Assembly: GCA_039029355.1 (NCBI GenBank) | Contig: JBCCGI010000050.1 | Span: 1 to 60,210, forward strand | Length of the DNA stretch: 60,210 nucleotides | Direction of reading: 5' to 3' | Source of the DNA: JBCCGI01 sp039029355 | GTDB taxonomy: Bacteria > Planctomycetota > UBA1135 > GCA-002686595 | Part shown: positions 51,478 through 59,648 of the stretch, piece by piece | Position numbering within the stretch: the first letter of the stretch is position 1 | Layout: each line of letters starts with the position of its first letter | Position numbers and translations under genes: made by a program | The notes under the pieces: model-generated | Database searches by the model: none | What the model saw: only the letters and a program-made list of their open reading frames with translations | What the model was told of the DNA's origin: nothing

Positions 51478-52382
51478 CGGATCCCCCCCGCGCCGACGCC
51501 GGCGATCCGCTTGAGCTGCCACCGATGAAGCTCGCGCCGGAACCCCGGCGCCTCGTAACGCTCGCCGCGCTTGAGGCCCTCGAGCGCGTAGCCGGCGAGG
51601 ATCAGCAACCCGCCGATGACCCGCGGCCGCTCGCGAGCTCGCCAAGCGGCGCTCGCGAACAGGTAGAGCGGATGCGAGCCGAGGAACCACTGGCCGCGGC
51701 CCCAACGCAGACGACCGACCAGCACGTTGCGATCCGAGGAGCCCATCAGGCGGTGGTGGAGAATGCGGAGCTCCGGGTCGTCCACGCTCCGCGTCTTCCA
51801 GCCTTTCATCCGCGCGGTGTGGAAGTCGATCCCGTCCCACATCACCCGGCGGACGAAGCCGCCGATCTCCTCGAAGCAGGCACGCCGGTACAGCTTCCAC
51901 TGCCCGGCGACCATCTCGTCGATCATGAACTCCTCGACCTCGCGCCTGCCTTCGCGGCGGTAGACCTTGCCGCTGACGGCCCCGAGCCTGGGGTCGTCGC
52001 GAAACAGCTCGAGGGCGCGAGCCAGGTAGCGCGGACCGACGGTGACGTCCGCGTCCATCTTGGCGAGGAAGTCGTAGTCGTCTTCGATCTCGGCCAAGCC
52101 GGCGTCGAACGACTCGATGACCCCCTGGCCAAGGACTCGGCTCCCCCGATCGGCCAGGGTGAGGACGCGGATCCAGTCGTGCCGGCGCGCCGCGTCGGCG
52201 GCGACTTCAGCCGTTCCGTCGGTGGAGCCATCGTCGACGATGATCCACCGGAAGGGGCGCACGGTCTGCGCGACGATGGACTCGACCACGTCCGGCAGGT
52301 GACGAGCTTCGTCGCGCGCGGGCGTGATCAGGACGACCCTGGGGGGCCGCCGCGTAGCGGTCGCTTCTTGTGTGAGCTGCAT
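51474..52382 (-). CDS. GT2-family glycosyltransferase
   Basis: A 302-residue GT-A enzyme: RVVLITPARDEARHLPDVVESI at the N-terminus, IIVDDGSTDGTAEVA (nucleotide-binding), KMDADVTVGP (metal-binding DxD) and a helix-rich acceptor domain. The C-terminus has an amphipathic or membrane-associated stretch (ASAAWRARERPRVIGGLLILAGYALEG). It adds one sugar in the repeat unit; the donor is unknown. It lies between two GT4 genes in the operon: 33 bases after the stop of the upstream gene, and overlapping the downstream gene by four. Confidence 0.93.
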   Translation of the reverse strand: MQLTQEATATRRPPRVVLITPARDEARHLPDVVESIVAQTVRPFRWIIVDDGSTDGTAEVAADAARRHDWIRVLTLADRGSRVLGQGVIESFDAGLAEIEDDYDFLAKMDADVTVGPRYLARALELFRDDPRLGAVSGKVYRREGRREVEEFMIDEMVAGQWKLYRRACFEEIGGFVRRVMWDGIDFHTARMKGWKTRSVDDPELRILHHRLMGSSDRNVLVGRLRWGRGQWFLGSHPLYLFASAAWRARERPRVIGGLLILAGYALEGLKRGERYEAPGFRRELHRWQLKRIAGVGAGGIR

Positions 52383-52415
52383 GGTGTCCCTGAAGCACTC
52401 TGCGTGCCAAGCGCG

Positions 52416-53675
52416 CTAGGCCGGCGTGTTCGGCGATGCGACGCCGAGCCGTGTCTCGATTCGAAGCGGAGACGCGGCCCGTGCTTCGGTTTGAAACGCG
52501 CCCGCGAGGCGGCGCGCGTTGCGGTGCAGGTCGAACTCGGCGGCGACCTTCGCGCGCGCCGCGCGTCCCAGGGATCGAGCGTGCTCGCTGCACGCGAGGA
52601 TCTCGCTGATGGCGTAGGTGAGCTCCAGGGTGTTCTCCGGCGCCACGAGGCGACCCGAGACGCGATCCTCGATCAGCTCTGGGATTCCCGAGACCCGCGT
52701 TGAGACCACGGGAACCTCCATGGCCATGGCCTCCATCAACGCGACCGGAATCCCATCGATGTCCCCGTCAGCGGCCTGCCTGCAGGGCAGGACAAAGACG
52801 TGCGCGCGCCGGAGGTACGAGCGCACGGTTGCCGTGTCGACGGCACCGAGGAACCGAACGCGGCGAGCGATCCCCAGGCGCCGAGCGAGGCGCTGGAGCT
52901 CCGCGTGCTGCGGACCGTCGCCGGCGATGACGCAGCGCCACGGCGTGACGACCCTGGCGAGGCTCTTTAGCAACAGGTCGAGGCCCTTCTTGGGCACGAG
53001 GCGTCCCGTCGAGAAAACCAGGGGGACGTCATCCCGGGCTCCGTGCGGCTGGAACCGCTCGGTGTCGACGCCGCAACGAACCAGCTTGACCCGCGCGGCG
53101 ACCGCGCCGAGCTCGCGCAGCAGGAAGCGTCGGTTCTCCTCGGAGATCGTCGCGAAGGGGGTAGCCCGACGGAGCTTCGCCCGGAGCAGCTGCGGGTGGA
53201 CGTAGAGGTCGTTCGCGTGGCCCGTCACCGAGAACGGGATCCCCGCATAGGCAGCGGCGTACATGCCGACCGTGGCCGGCGCATGCGCGAAGTGCACGTG
53301 GAGATGCTCGATCCCACGCCGGAGCAGGGTCCGCCCGAGGGCGATGCCCGCGAGCGCTTGGCCCGCCAGGCGCAGTGGGCGCGCGGGCTCCTCCGTCAGG
53401 TCGCGAAGAGCGCAACCCATGGCGCGGAGTGCTCGCAGGGGATGCCGCGCGACCGCAACGAGGCCCGCCCGAACGAGCTTCGGCCGACTTGCGTAGACAA
53501 CCTCGGTTCGGTTGAGGAAGGCGCGCCCATCCGCGGCGATGGCCTTGCCCGCGACCGGATGAAGGGAGAACGGCGTGACCCTGTGCGTCGTGCTCGCTTC
53601 GAGCGCTTGGATTTCGCGGTAGACGAACGTTGCGGAAACGGACGGGATCTCGGGTGCGAGGTAGGCGATCCTCAT
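52416..53675 (-). CDS. GT4-family glycosyltransferase (exopolysaccharide type)
   Basis: A 419-residue GT-B enzyme. N-terminus MRIAYLAPEIPSVSATFVYREIQAL is typical of colanic-acid/exosortase-associated GT4 enzymes, followed by IEHLHVHFAHAPATVGMYAA. The donor half has FSTGRLVPKKGLDLLLKSLA, FLGAVDTATVRSYLRRAHVFVLPC and MEAMAMEVPVVSTRVSGIPELI. The ATG at 53675 overlaps the previous stop by four bases (ATGA). It belongs to the operon building the repeat unit. Confidence 0.94.
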   Translation of the reverse strand: MRIAYLAPEIPSVSATFVYREIQALEASTTHRVTPFSLHPVAGKAIAADGRAFLNRTEVVYASRPKLVRAGLVAVARHPLRALRAMGCALRDLTEEPARPLRLAGQALAGIALGRTLLRRGIEHLHVHFAHAPATVGMYAAAYAGIPFSVTGHANDLYVHPQLLRAKLRRATPFATISEENRRFLLRELGAVAARVKLVRCGVDTERFQPHGARDDVPLVFSTGRLVPKKGLDLLLKSLARVVTPWRCVIAGDGPQHAELQRLARRLGIARRVRFLGAVDTATVRSYLRRAHVFVLPCRQAADGDIDGIPVALMEAMAMEVPVVSTRVSGIPELIEDRVSGRLVAPENTLELTYAISEILACSEHARSLGRAARAKVAAEFDLHRNARRLAGAFQTEARAASPLRIETRLGVASPNTPA

Positions 53676-54628
53676 GGCTTCTTGCTTGGGTTGGCGACGA
53701 CCTGAAGACCGCCGATGAGCTGCGGGAGCTTGACGAGATAGACGTGCACGGCGTGCAGCGCGGCATCGCCAGCGCTCAGCCCCGCGCGGTAGTCGAGCAG
53801 GGCGCGACGAAGGACGAGCGAGAATGAGATCGCGGCGAGCAGCGCCAGGCCCGGGCCGCCCCGGGGGGCGGCCAGGACCAGCGCCGCGAGGGCGGCGAGC
53901 GGCTGCCCGAAGCGCTGCCAGCGAAGCCGCCGACACCCGTGCTGACGCGCGACGAGCGCCGCGGAGCGGCCGACGGCGACGGCGCGGCGCCACCACCCGG
54001 CCGGTCCGCGGAGTCCGAGCTCGTGCAGGACCATCGGGCGCTCTGCACGCTCGATCCGAAAGCCCGCGTGGGTCATGCGGTGACAGAGGTCCGGGTCTTC
54101 GCCGACCTCCAGTGACTCGTCGAAGCCTCCGACCAGGGAGATCGACGAGCGCCGCCAGAGGCCGGCGCCTCCGATGGGGCCGCCCTTGGCGCCCCCGGCT
54201 CCCCAGTCGTGGCCAAAGGCCCGGCTCCAGATCGTCGCGCCTTCCAGGCGCTCCACGATCTGCCCGCCGAGCCCGTCCAGCGCGTGAGCCTCCGCCGCTT
54301 CGATGGCGAAGCCGAGCCAGCCCGGACGGAGCTGCATGTCCCCGTCCAGGAACTGCACCCAGCGCCCGCGCGCCAGGCGCAGGCCGGCATTGCGCGCTCG
54401 CGCGGCGGTCGTCGGCCGGGCGCCGAGCCGGTGCACCTGCGCGCCGGCCTCGAGGGCGAACAGAGCGCTGTCGTCCGTCGACGCGCTGTCGACGTACAGG
54501 ATCTCGCCGGCCAGCTGCGTCGCGCGAAGCTCGCGGCGCGCCGATCGCACGGCGCGACCGATGTTGGCTCCTTCGTTTCGTCCGATCACGACGATCGACA
54601 CGTGGGGTGCGTGCAGCGCGGCGCTCAC
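53672..54628 (-). CDS. GT2-family glycosyltransferase with C-terminal membrane-associated region
   Basis: A 318-residue GT-A enzyme: VSIVVIGRNEGANIGRAVRS, YVDSASTDDSALFA, FLDGDMQLRPGWL (DxD), and GGAGLWRRSSISLVGGFDESLEVGEDPDLCHR with the catalytic acidic cluster. The last ~90 residues contain hydrophobic helices (PLAALAALVLAAPRG, LALLAAISFSLVLRRALLDY), which suggests anchorage. The start is the GTG at 54628 overlapping the preceding stop (GTGA). Confidence 0.92.
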   Translation of the reverse strand: MSAALHAPHVSIVVIGRNEGANIGRAVRSARRELRATQLAGEILYVDSASTDDSALFALEAGAQVHRLGARPTTAARARNAGLRLARGRWVQFLDGDMQLRPGWLGFAIEAAEAHALDGLGGQIVERLEGATIWSRAFGHDWGAGGAKGGPIGGAGLWRRSSISLVGGFDESLEVGEDPDLCHRMTHAGFRIERAERPMVLHELGLRGPAGWWRRAVAVGRSAALVARQHGCRRLRWQRFGQPLAALAALVLAAPRGGPGLALLAAISFSLVLRRALLDYRAGLSAGDAALHAVHVYLVKLPQLIGGLQVVANPSKKP

Positions 54629-55476
54629 CGCGTGCCTCCGCACAGCAGCTCGTACGTGTGGCGCGACCGGTGCAGGGCCTCGACCACGAGGGAGGCCAGG
54701 TAGCCGAAGTGCTTGCGGAAGTACGTGCGCCGGCTGGCTACGAGGTGGCGCAGCACCTCGCCGCCGCGAAGGCGCTGGCCGGCGCGCGCCGCGGAGGCTC
54801 CGGCCGTGTGCTTGATCGCCGCGCGATGCTCGAGCACCAGCCTCCAGTTGTGGCGGGCGGCACGCAGGCACCAGTCGGTCTCCTCGAAGTACAGGAAGAA
54901 GGCCGGGTCAAAGGGGCCCACCTCATTCCAGGTGCTCCTGCGTACCATCAGGCACGCTCCGCAGAGCCACTCGACGTCCCCATCGGGAGCGCGCACCCTG
55001 GGGGCGGCTCGGATGCCGAGCAGGCTCGCTGCACGCGACCACTTCCGCGCGAATTCACCGAGCGGCGTTGGCAGGGGGCGGGCCTCGGGGGCGATGGAGC
55101 CATCGCGACCCCGGAGCCGCGGTCCGACCGCGCCGATGTCGGGGTGCGACCACAACCGTTGCAGAAGGAGCTCTAGGGAGCCTGGCTCGACCTCGGTATC
55201 CGGGTTCAGGAACAGCAGCGCGTGCCCTCGCGCGCGCTGTGCTCCTTCGTTGCACGCGACCGCGAACCCCGAGTTCTCGCGGCGGGCGATCCGCCGCACC
55301 TCCGGCGCGTGGCGCCGCGCGAGGGCGAGCGTGTCGTCGTCGCTGTTGTTGTCGACGATGAGCACCTCGACGTTCGGGTCCGTGAGGTATCCGGCCGTTC
55401 GAAGCGAGCGCACACACGCGCCGATCTCGGGCGCCGAGCGGTAGGTAACCAGGATGACGGAGAGCTCGATGGTCAT
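54625..55476 (-). CDS. GT2-family glycosyltransferase (rhamnosyltransferase-like)
   Basis: A 283-residue GT-A enzyme with the pattern seen in rhamnosyltransferases: LSVILVTYRSAPEIGACVRSL, VLIVDNNSDDDTLALAR, ENSGFAVACNEGAQRARG, LFLNPDTEVEPG and FDPAFFLYFEETDWCLRAARHNWRL. The donor may be dTDP-rhamnose by analogy only. The ATG at 55476 lies eight bases after the flippase stop, so it is the second gene in the minus-strand operon. Confidence 0.93.
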   Translation of the reverse strand: MTIELSVILVTYRSAPEIGACVRSLRTAGYLTDPNVEVLIVDNNSDDDTLALARRHAPEVRRIARRENSGFAVACNEGAQRARGHALLFLNPDTEVEPGSLELLLQRLWSHPDIGAVGPRLRGRDGSIAPEARPLPTPLGEFARKWSRAASLLGIRAAPRVRAPDGDVEWLCGACLMVRRSTWNEVGPFDPAFFLYFEETDWCLRAARHNWRLVLEHRAAIKHTAGASAARAGQRLRGGEVLRHLVASRRTYFRKHFGYLASLVVEALHRSRHTYELLCGGTR

Positions 55477-55484
55477 GGCGATCC

Positions 55485-57047
55485 TCAACGGGTGGGAAAG
55501 GGCAGCGCGCGTCGAAGTTGCGCGGCGCGGGGGCGAACGAGGCGGACGATGGCGCGACGCTCGTCGGCGCGGAGCGCCAGAAACCACACGAGCGACCAGG
55601 TGACGGCGACGAACACCGGCGCACGGGAGCCGAGTGCGACCAGGGACTCCATCCGGCCGACCTCCGCCGGAAGCGTGGAAGCGACCCAGATCCCTGCGGG
55701 CACGGCGCAGAGGAGAGGCCGGGCGAGGTCGTGTGCCAGCTCGCGAGGGTTGAGTCCGGCGAAGGACCGCGCCTTGGAAAGGAGCCAGAGCGCGCCCGCG
55801 GCCTGGGAGAGCGCGGAGCCCGCGGCGGCGCCGGGGAGCCCGCCTGCCCAGCAGCCAGCCGGAACCAGCAGGGTCGCCAGGATGGCCCAACGGAGCATGT
55901 AGAGGAGCTCCAGGCGTCCGGTGGCTTGGCTCCGCAGCAACGAGGTCAGCGGGCCGGTGGCGAGGTGAACGTAGGCCCCGACCGCGAGCAGGCGCAGGGC
56001 GGTCACGGCGGAGCCCGGAGCCTCGCCGAGCCAGAGGCCGAGCAGGGCTCCTGGCGCGAAGAAGAAGAGGCCGAGGAGTGGCAGCGAGAGGATCGTCAGC
56101 AGGCGGAGCGCGGTCCGTGCGAGGGGGGCCGGGTTCGCCGCATCGGGACCCCGTCCCGCGAAGGCCGAGGTCAGCGGGGCGCAGGCCTGAAGGGGGAGCG
56201 ACGTGCCGAGCACGATCAGCTTGCGAGCGAGCTCGAACGTGCCGGCGGCGAACAACGAGACGCCGTGGGCGAGGACCAGTCGGTCGACCGTCGCGACGAA
56301 CAGGTGAAGGAAGCCGAGCAGCTGCAGCGACCCGCCGAACGTCAGGATCGGTCGCAGCAGCTCGCGCTCGGCTCGGAGAGGCAGGGCGACGAGCCCCGGG
56401 ATGGCGCGACGTGCGATCCAAGCGAAGACCGGAAGCGGGAGCAGGACCCGGACGCCGTAGGCGTAGGCGAGACCGCTCAGCCCGACGTCCAGCCGCAGGA
56501 GGAGCACGATCAGTGCGGCCTCGACCGTGCAGGCAAGTCCCTCGATCCAGCGTACGGTCGGGTATCGCTGGAGCCCCTCGAGCACCGACTGATAGCCGCC
56601 GAGGGTCAGGGCGACCCCGGTGACGACCGCCGTGACGCGAAGGGTCCATGCGGCCTCCGCGCGCCCGGCCTCGTCGACGCCCAGCAGGGCGACGAGGGAC
56701 GGAGCCAGAGCGACGCCGAAGGCTACGACGAGCGCCGCGAGAGCGCCCGTTACCACCGCTGAGGTCTGCACCTGCCGCTCGAGGCGGCCCAGGTCACCCG
56801 CACTCCAGCTCCTGGCCACGAGCGGCACCACCGCCGTGGGCAGCCCGATTCGGTGCAGGCCCACCAGGCCCAGGAACTGGAACAGGAGCGCCCAGTAGCC
56901 ATAGGCCTCGAACCCGACGGCGGCGAGCACGAGCGGCGTCAGCGCGAAGCGCGTCCCGTAGTGGAAGAGGTTCAGGGCCACGCCTGCTGCGGAGCCGCGC
57001 GCGACGCTCGTGAAGAAGTCGGCGCCCTGTCGGTGGAGTTGGGTCAC
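55485..57047 (-). CDS. Polysaccharide flippase (Wzx/MOP superfamily)
   Basis: A ~520-residue integral membrane protein with about a dozen hydrophobic helices and a layout typical of Wzx-type flippases: LNLFHYGTRFALTPLVLAAVGFEAYGYWALLFQFLGLVGL at the N-terminus and an internal repeat of two six-helix bundles. It would flip the undecaprenyl-linked oligosaccharide across the inner membrane. I used the GTG at 57047; a GTG at 56981 is a possible alternative, still before helix 1. It is the first gene of the minus-strand operon, and a sigma-54-like promoter lies just upstream. Confidence 0.9.
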   Translation of the reverse strand: MTQLHRQGADFFTSVARGSAAGVALNLFHYGTRFALTPLVLAAVGFEAYGYWALLFQFLGLVGLHRIGLPTAVVPLVARSWSAGDLGRLERQVQTSAVVTGALAALVVAFGVALAPSLVALLGVDEAGRAEAAWTLRVTAVVTGVALTLGGYQSVLEGLQRYPTVRWIEGLACTVEAALIVLLLRLDVGLSGLAYAYGVRVLLPLPVFAWIARRAIPGLVALPLRAERELLRPILTFGGSLQLLGFLHLFVATVDRLVLAHGVSLFAAGTFELARKLIVLGTSLPLQACAPLTSAFAGRGPDAANPAPLARTALRLLTILSLPLLGLFFFAPGALLGLWLGEAPGSAVTALRLLAVGAYVHLATGPLTSLLRSQATGRLELLYMLRWAILATLLVPAGCWAGGLPGAAAGSALSQAAGALWLLSKARSFAGLNPRELAHDLARPLLCAVPAGIWVASTLPAEVGRMESLVALGSRAPVFVAVTWSLVWFLALRADERRAIVRLVRPRAAQLRRALPFPTR

Positions 57048-57059
57048 GCCCCACGGAGG

Positions 57060-57075
57060 AGCACCGGACGTGCCA
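57060..57075 (-). promoter_or_regulatory. Candidate sigma-54 promoter for the flippase/glycosyltransferase operon
   Basis: On the minus strand TGGCACG-TCCG-GTGCT matches the TGGCACG-N4-TTGCW consensus at all but one fixed position, with the required ten bases between GG and GC. The predicted start is about 57049, two bases before the GTG of the flippase gene. Confidence 0.65.
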
Positions 57076-57081
57076 AGCGCC

Positions 57082-57097
57082 TGGCATCCGCGTTGCT
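57082..57097 (+). promoter_or_regulatory. Candidate sigma-54 promoter for the polysaccharide export operon
   Basis: TGGCATC-CGCG-TTGCT keeps TGGCA and the whole TTGCT box at the correct GG-GC spacing. The predicted start (about 57108) is one base before the GTG at 57109. It is back-to-back with the minus-strand promoter; the two -24 boxes form the inverted repeat TGCCA-N6-TGGCA (57071-57086). Confidence 0.65.
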
Positions 57098-57108
57098 TCG
57101 TTGACCGC

Positions 57109-58152
57109 GTGAAACCCGAAGCCACAACGAAGACCCTGCTGGGGGTCGTAGGCGCGCTTGCGGTCCTGCTGTCCGCATGCGTGAGCCAGCCCCGTCCCGA
57201 TTCGGAACGCGCTCTGTCGCAGATCGAGACACTTGAGTCAGTGCCCGAGCCACCGGCCCAGGCGTCGATTCCACCGGCGGAGCTGACGGCATCGGCCGTG
57301 CCTGCGGAGGGAACGCCGGACTATCGCATCGGCCCGGGCGATGGGATTCGAGTCACCGTCGTCGGGCAGCCGGACGTCACGGGGCAGCACGTGGTCGGCC
57401 CCGATGGCAGCGTCAGCGTGCCCCTCGCGGGGACGGTCGCGCTGAGGGGCGACACCAGGGATCGAGCCGCCGAGCGCATCGGCGATCGGCTGCAGACGTT
57501 CTTCCTGGAGCCGCTCCGGGTCACGGTGGAAGTCACGGACTACCGGAACAACAAGGCGTACGTGCTCGGCCGGGTAGAGCGGCCGGGGGTGGTCGATCTG
57601 ACCGGCGCCGGGACCCTGCTCCAGGTCCTGGCGGAGGCCGGCGGCCTCCCGGTCCGGGAGTATCGGAGCTTCCTTGCTCGCTGCGCGATCATCCGCGGGC
57701 GTAACCAGATCCTCTGGATCGACCTGATCGACCTGCTCCAGGGCGGCAACGTCTCGCTGAACGTGCCCCTGCGCAACGGCGACGTCGTGTTTATCCCCGA
57801 CTCGGAGGACGCGACGGTGTTCGTCATGGGCGAGGTCGCCGCGCCCGGGGCGGTTCCGATCAAGGTCCGACTCGATCTCGTTCAGGCGCTTGCGCAAGCG
57901 GGCGGACCGACCGAGGACGCCGAGCTCGAGTCGGTCTTCCTGATCCGGCCGAACGGAGCGGACGGCTTCGGAGCGCCGATTCGTATCGACTTCAAGGCGT
58001 TGATCGAGACCGGCGACTTCCGCGAGAACGTCGAGCTCAAGGCCGGCGACATCCTCTTCGTCGCCCGGAACGGCATGGGGGACGTGAACTATGTGCTGCG
58101 CAAGCTGCAGCCCTCGTTCGCGGCGCTCACCCTCGGAGTCGCGGTCCGATGA
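57109..58152 (+). CDS. Polysaccharide export lipoprotein (Wza-like)
   Basis: A 347-residue outer-membrane export component. The lipobox is LLSAC (Cys24). The Poly_export domain begins YRIGPGDGIRVTVVGQPDVTG and GPDGSVSVPLAGTVALRG (~80-165). Two SLBB domains follow, KAYVLGRVERPGVVDLTGAGTLLQVLAEAGG and TVFVMGEVAAPGAVPIKVRLDLVQALAQAGG. It would form the octameric duct through the outer membrane for the exopolysaccharide. The GTG at 57109 is the only sensible start before the signal peptide. It is coupled to the Wzz-like gene by an ATGA overlap. Confidence 0.93.
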   Translation: MKPEATTKTLLGVVGALAVLLSACVSQPRPDSERALSQIETLESVPEPPAQASIPPAELTASAVPAEGTPDYRIGPGDGIRVTVVGQPDVTGQHVVGPDGSVSVPLAGTVALRGDTRDRAAERIGDRLQTFFLEPLRVTVEVTDYRNNKAYVLGRVERPGVVDLTGAGTLLQVLAEAGGLPVREYRSFLARCAIIRGRNQILWIDLIDLLQGGNVSLNVPLRNGDVVFIPDSEDATVFVMGEVAAPGAVPIKVRLDLVQALAQAGGPTEDAELESVFLIRPNGADGFGAPIRIDFKALIETGDFRENVELKAGDILFVARNGMGDVNYVLRKLQPSFAALTLGVAVR

Positions 58153-59648
58153 CCGGCGGCGGCAAGGGCGGCTGGGGAGAGCTGCTGGGCCTCAACGTGG
58201 AGTTGGAGGACTTCGACTCCGGAGCCTCCCTCCAGCGTCCCCGACCCGGCCTGACTCCGCAGCGGGTCCTGCTGGCGATGCGGAACCACTGGATGCTGGC
58301 GGTAGGCGTGGCGTTCGTGATCTCTCTCACGGGGGCCTTTGCCGTCCACCGCAAGTTCCGACCGTTGTACCGGTCGGAGGCGATTCTGTTCGTGCGCCCG
58401 ACGGCCCCGAGCCTCGCCTACACCGGCGAGGAATGGCGGGCTGAGTCGATCGTCGGCTTCTACGGCGACTACGTCCGCACGTTGAAGTCGATCGCCACCG
58501 AGCACGAGCTGCTCTCCGACGTCGTCGTGGAGATCGAGTCCGCCGGGGTCCGGTGGCGCTCGGAGCACGTCACCCTAGGCGAGGCGCCCGCGCACCTTCG
58601 TGCCCGCCTGGACGTCCGGCACGTGCGCGACAGCTACCTGCTGAGTATCGGCTTCGACGACCGGGATCCGTCGATCACCGCGCCCGTGGTGAACGCCGTG
58701 GCCCGCGCTCTGATCGCGGCCCAGGCGCGCGAGCAGCGGGCCGACGCCGAGGGACGCCTTGGGACGCTCGAGCAGGAGCGCGAGCGCCTGCGCTCGATGC
58801 TCGATTCGAACCAGACCCAGATCGAGGAGCTGTCCGCCGCCGCCGGCTTGGCCGTCTTGGACGAGCGGCAGAACGTCTTCTACGAGCGCCTGATCCGCCT
58901 TCAGGACGGCGTGACCAAGGTCTACCTCGAGCGCGTTCAAGCCGAGGCCGCTCTGGAAGTGGAGCTCGCCCGTGCCGAAGCGCTCCGCGGGCCGGTGCCG
59001 GAGGGGCACGTCCTGCGCCTGCTGGACGAAGACACCACCGTGCGCGATGCGCGCCTGATGTTCGAGCGGCTTGTGCGGGAGGTGAACGACGAGACCGGTG
59101 ACCTCGCCGAGGTCCATCCCGCGCGGGCCCAAGGGCTGGCGCGTGTCAAGGCGGCTGCGGCGAGCCTCGATCAGCTCGAGCGAAACACCCTCGCGCGACT
59201 GGCCCACCGTATCGAGCTGGAGAGCACCGAAGAGGCCGATCGTCTTGAGCGCGAGGCCCGGACGCGGGTCGAAGCCGCCCTTCGCGGCGAGGAGCAGATG
59301 GCCGGGGTCGTCGAGGAGGCGGAAGCCGAGCTCGAGGCCTACGCCCGGTCCGTTCAGCTGGGGATGGCCCTGCGCTCGGAGTCGCAGCGGCTGCTCGATG
59401 CGATCGAGCGGGTCGACGGCAGGATGGAAGAGCTCGTCGTTGAGTCCAAGGCCCCCGGACGCCTCTCGCTGCGCTCGGAGGGCGTCGAGGCGGGCAAGCC
59501 GACCGGTGACCGGCGCAAGCTGATGCTCGCCATGGTCGCGGTCTTCAGCCTGGCGGTTGCGATCGGCGCGGCTCTCGCGGCCGAGGCCGTCCGCGCTTGG
59601 ATGTTGCGACGCCGTGCGGCGGACAAGGCGGCGTTGGTGACGGAGTGA
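58149..59648 (+). CDS. Wzz/GumC-type chain-length determinant, no kinase domain
   Basis: A 499-residue inner-membrane protein. A first membrane helix at ~48-66 is followed by RKFRPLYRSEAILFVRPTAPS (Wzz domain), a long periplasmic coiled coil (~195-430, rich in Glu/Arg/Leu), then a PGRLSLRSEG-type segment and a second membrane helix (KLMLAMVAVFSLAVAIGAALAAEA). It lacks the Walker A/B tyrosine-kinase domain of GumC/ExoP bifunctional proteins. It would set polymer length and link the inner machinery to Wza. Its end overlaps the next gene (GTGA). Confidence 0.9.
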   Translation: MTGGGKGGWGELLGLNVELEDFDSGASLQRPRPGLTPQRVLLAMRNHWMLAVGVAFVISLTGAFAVHRKFRPLYRSEAILFVRPTAPSLAYTGEEWRAESIVGFYGDYVRTLKSIATEHELLSDVVVEIESAGVRWRSEHVTLGEAPAHLRARLDVRHVRDSYLLSIGFDDRDPSITAPVVNAVARALIAAQAREQRADAEGRLGTLEQERERLRSMLDSNQTQIEELSAAAGLAVLDERQNVFYERLIRLQDGVTKVYLERVQAEAALEVELARAEALRGPVPEGHVLRLLDEDTTVRDARLMFERLVREVNDETGDLAEVHPARAQGLARVKAAAASLDQLERNTLARLAHRIELESTEEADRLEREARTRVEAALRGEEQMAGVVEEAEAELEAYARSVQLGMALRSESQRLLDAIERVDGRMEELVVESKAPGRLSLRSEGVEAGKPTGDRRKLMLAMVAVFSLAVAIGAALAAEAVRAWMLRRRAADKAALVTE

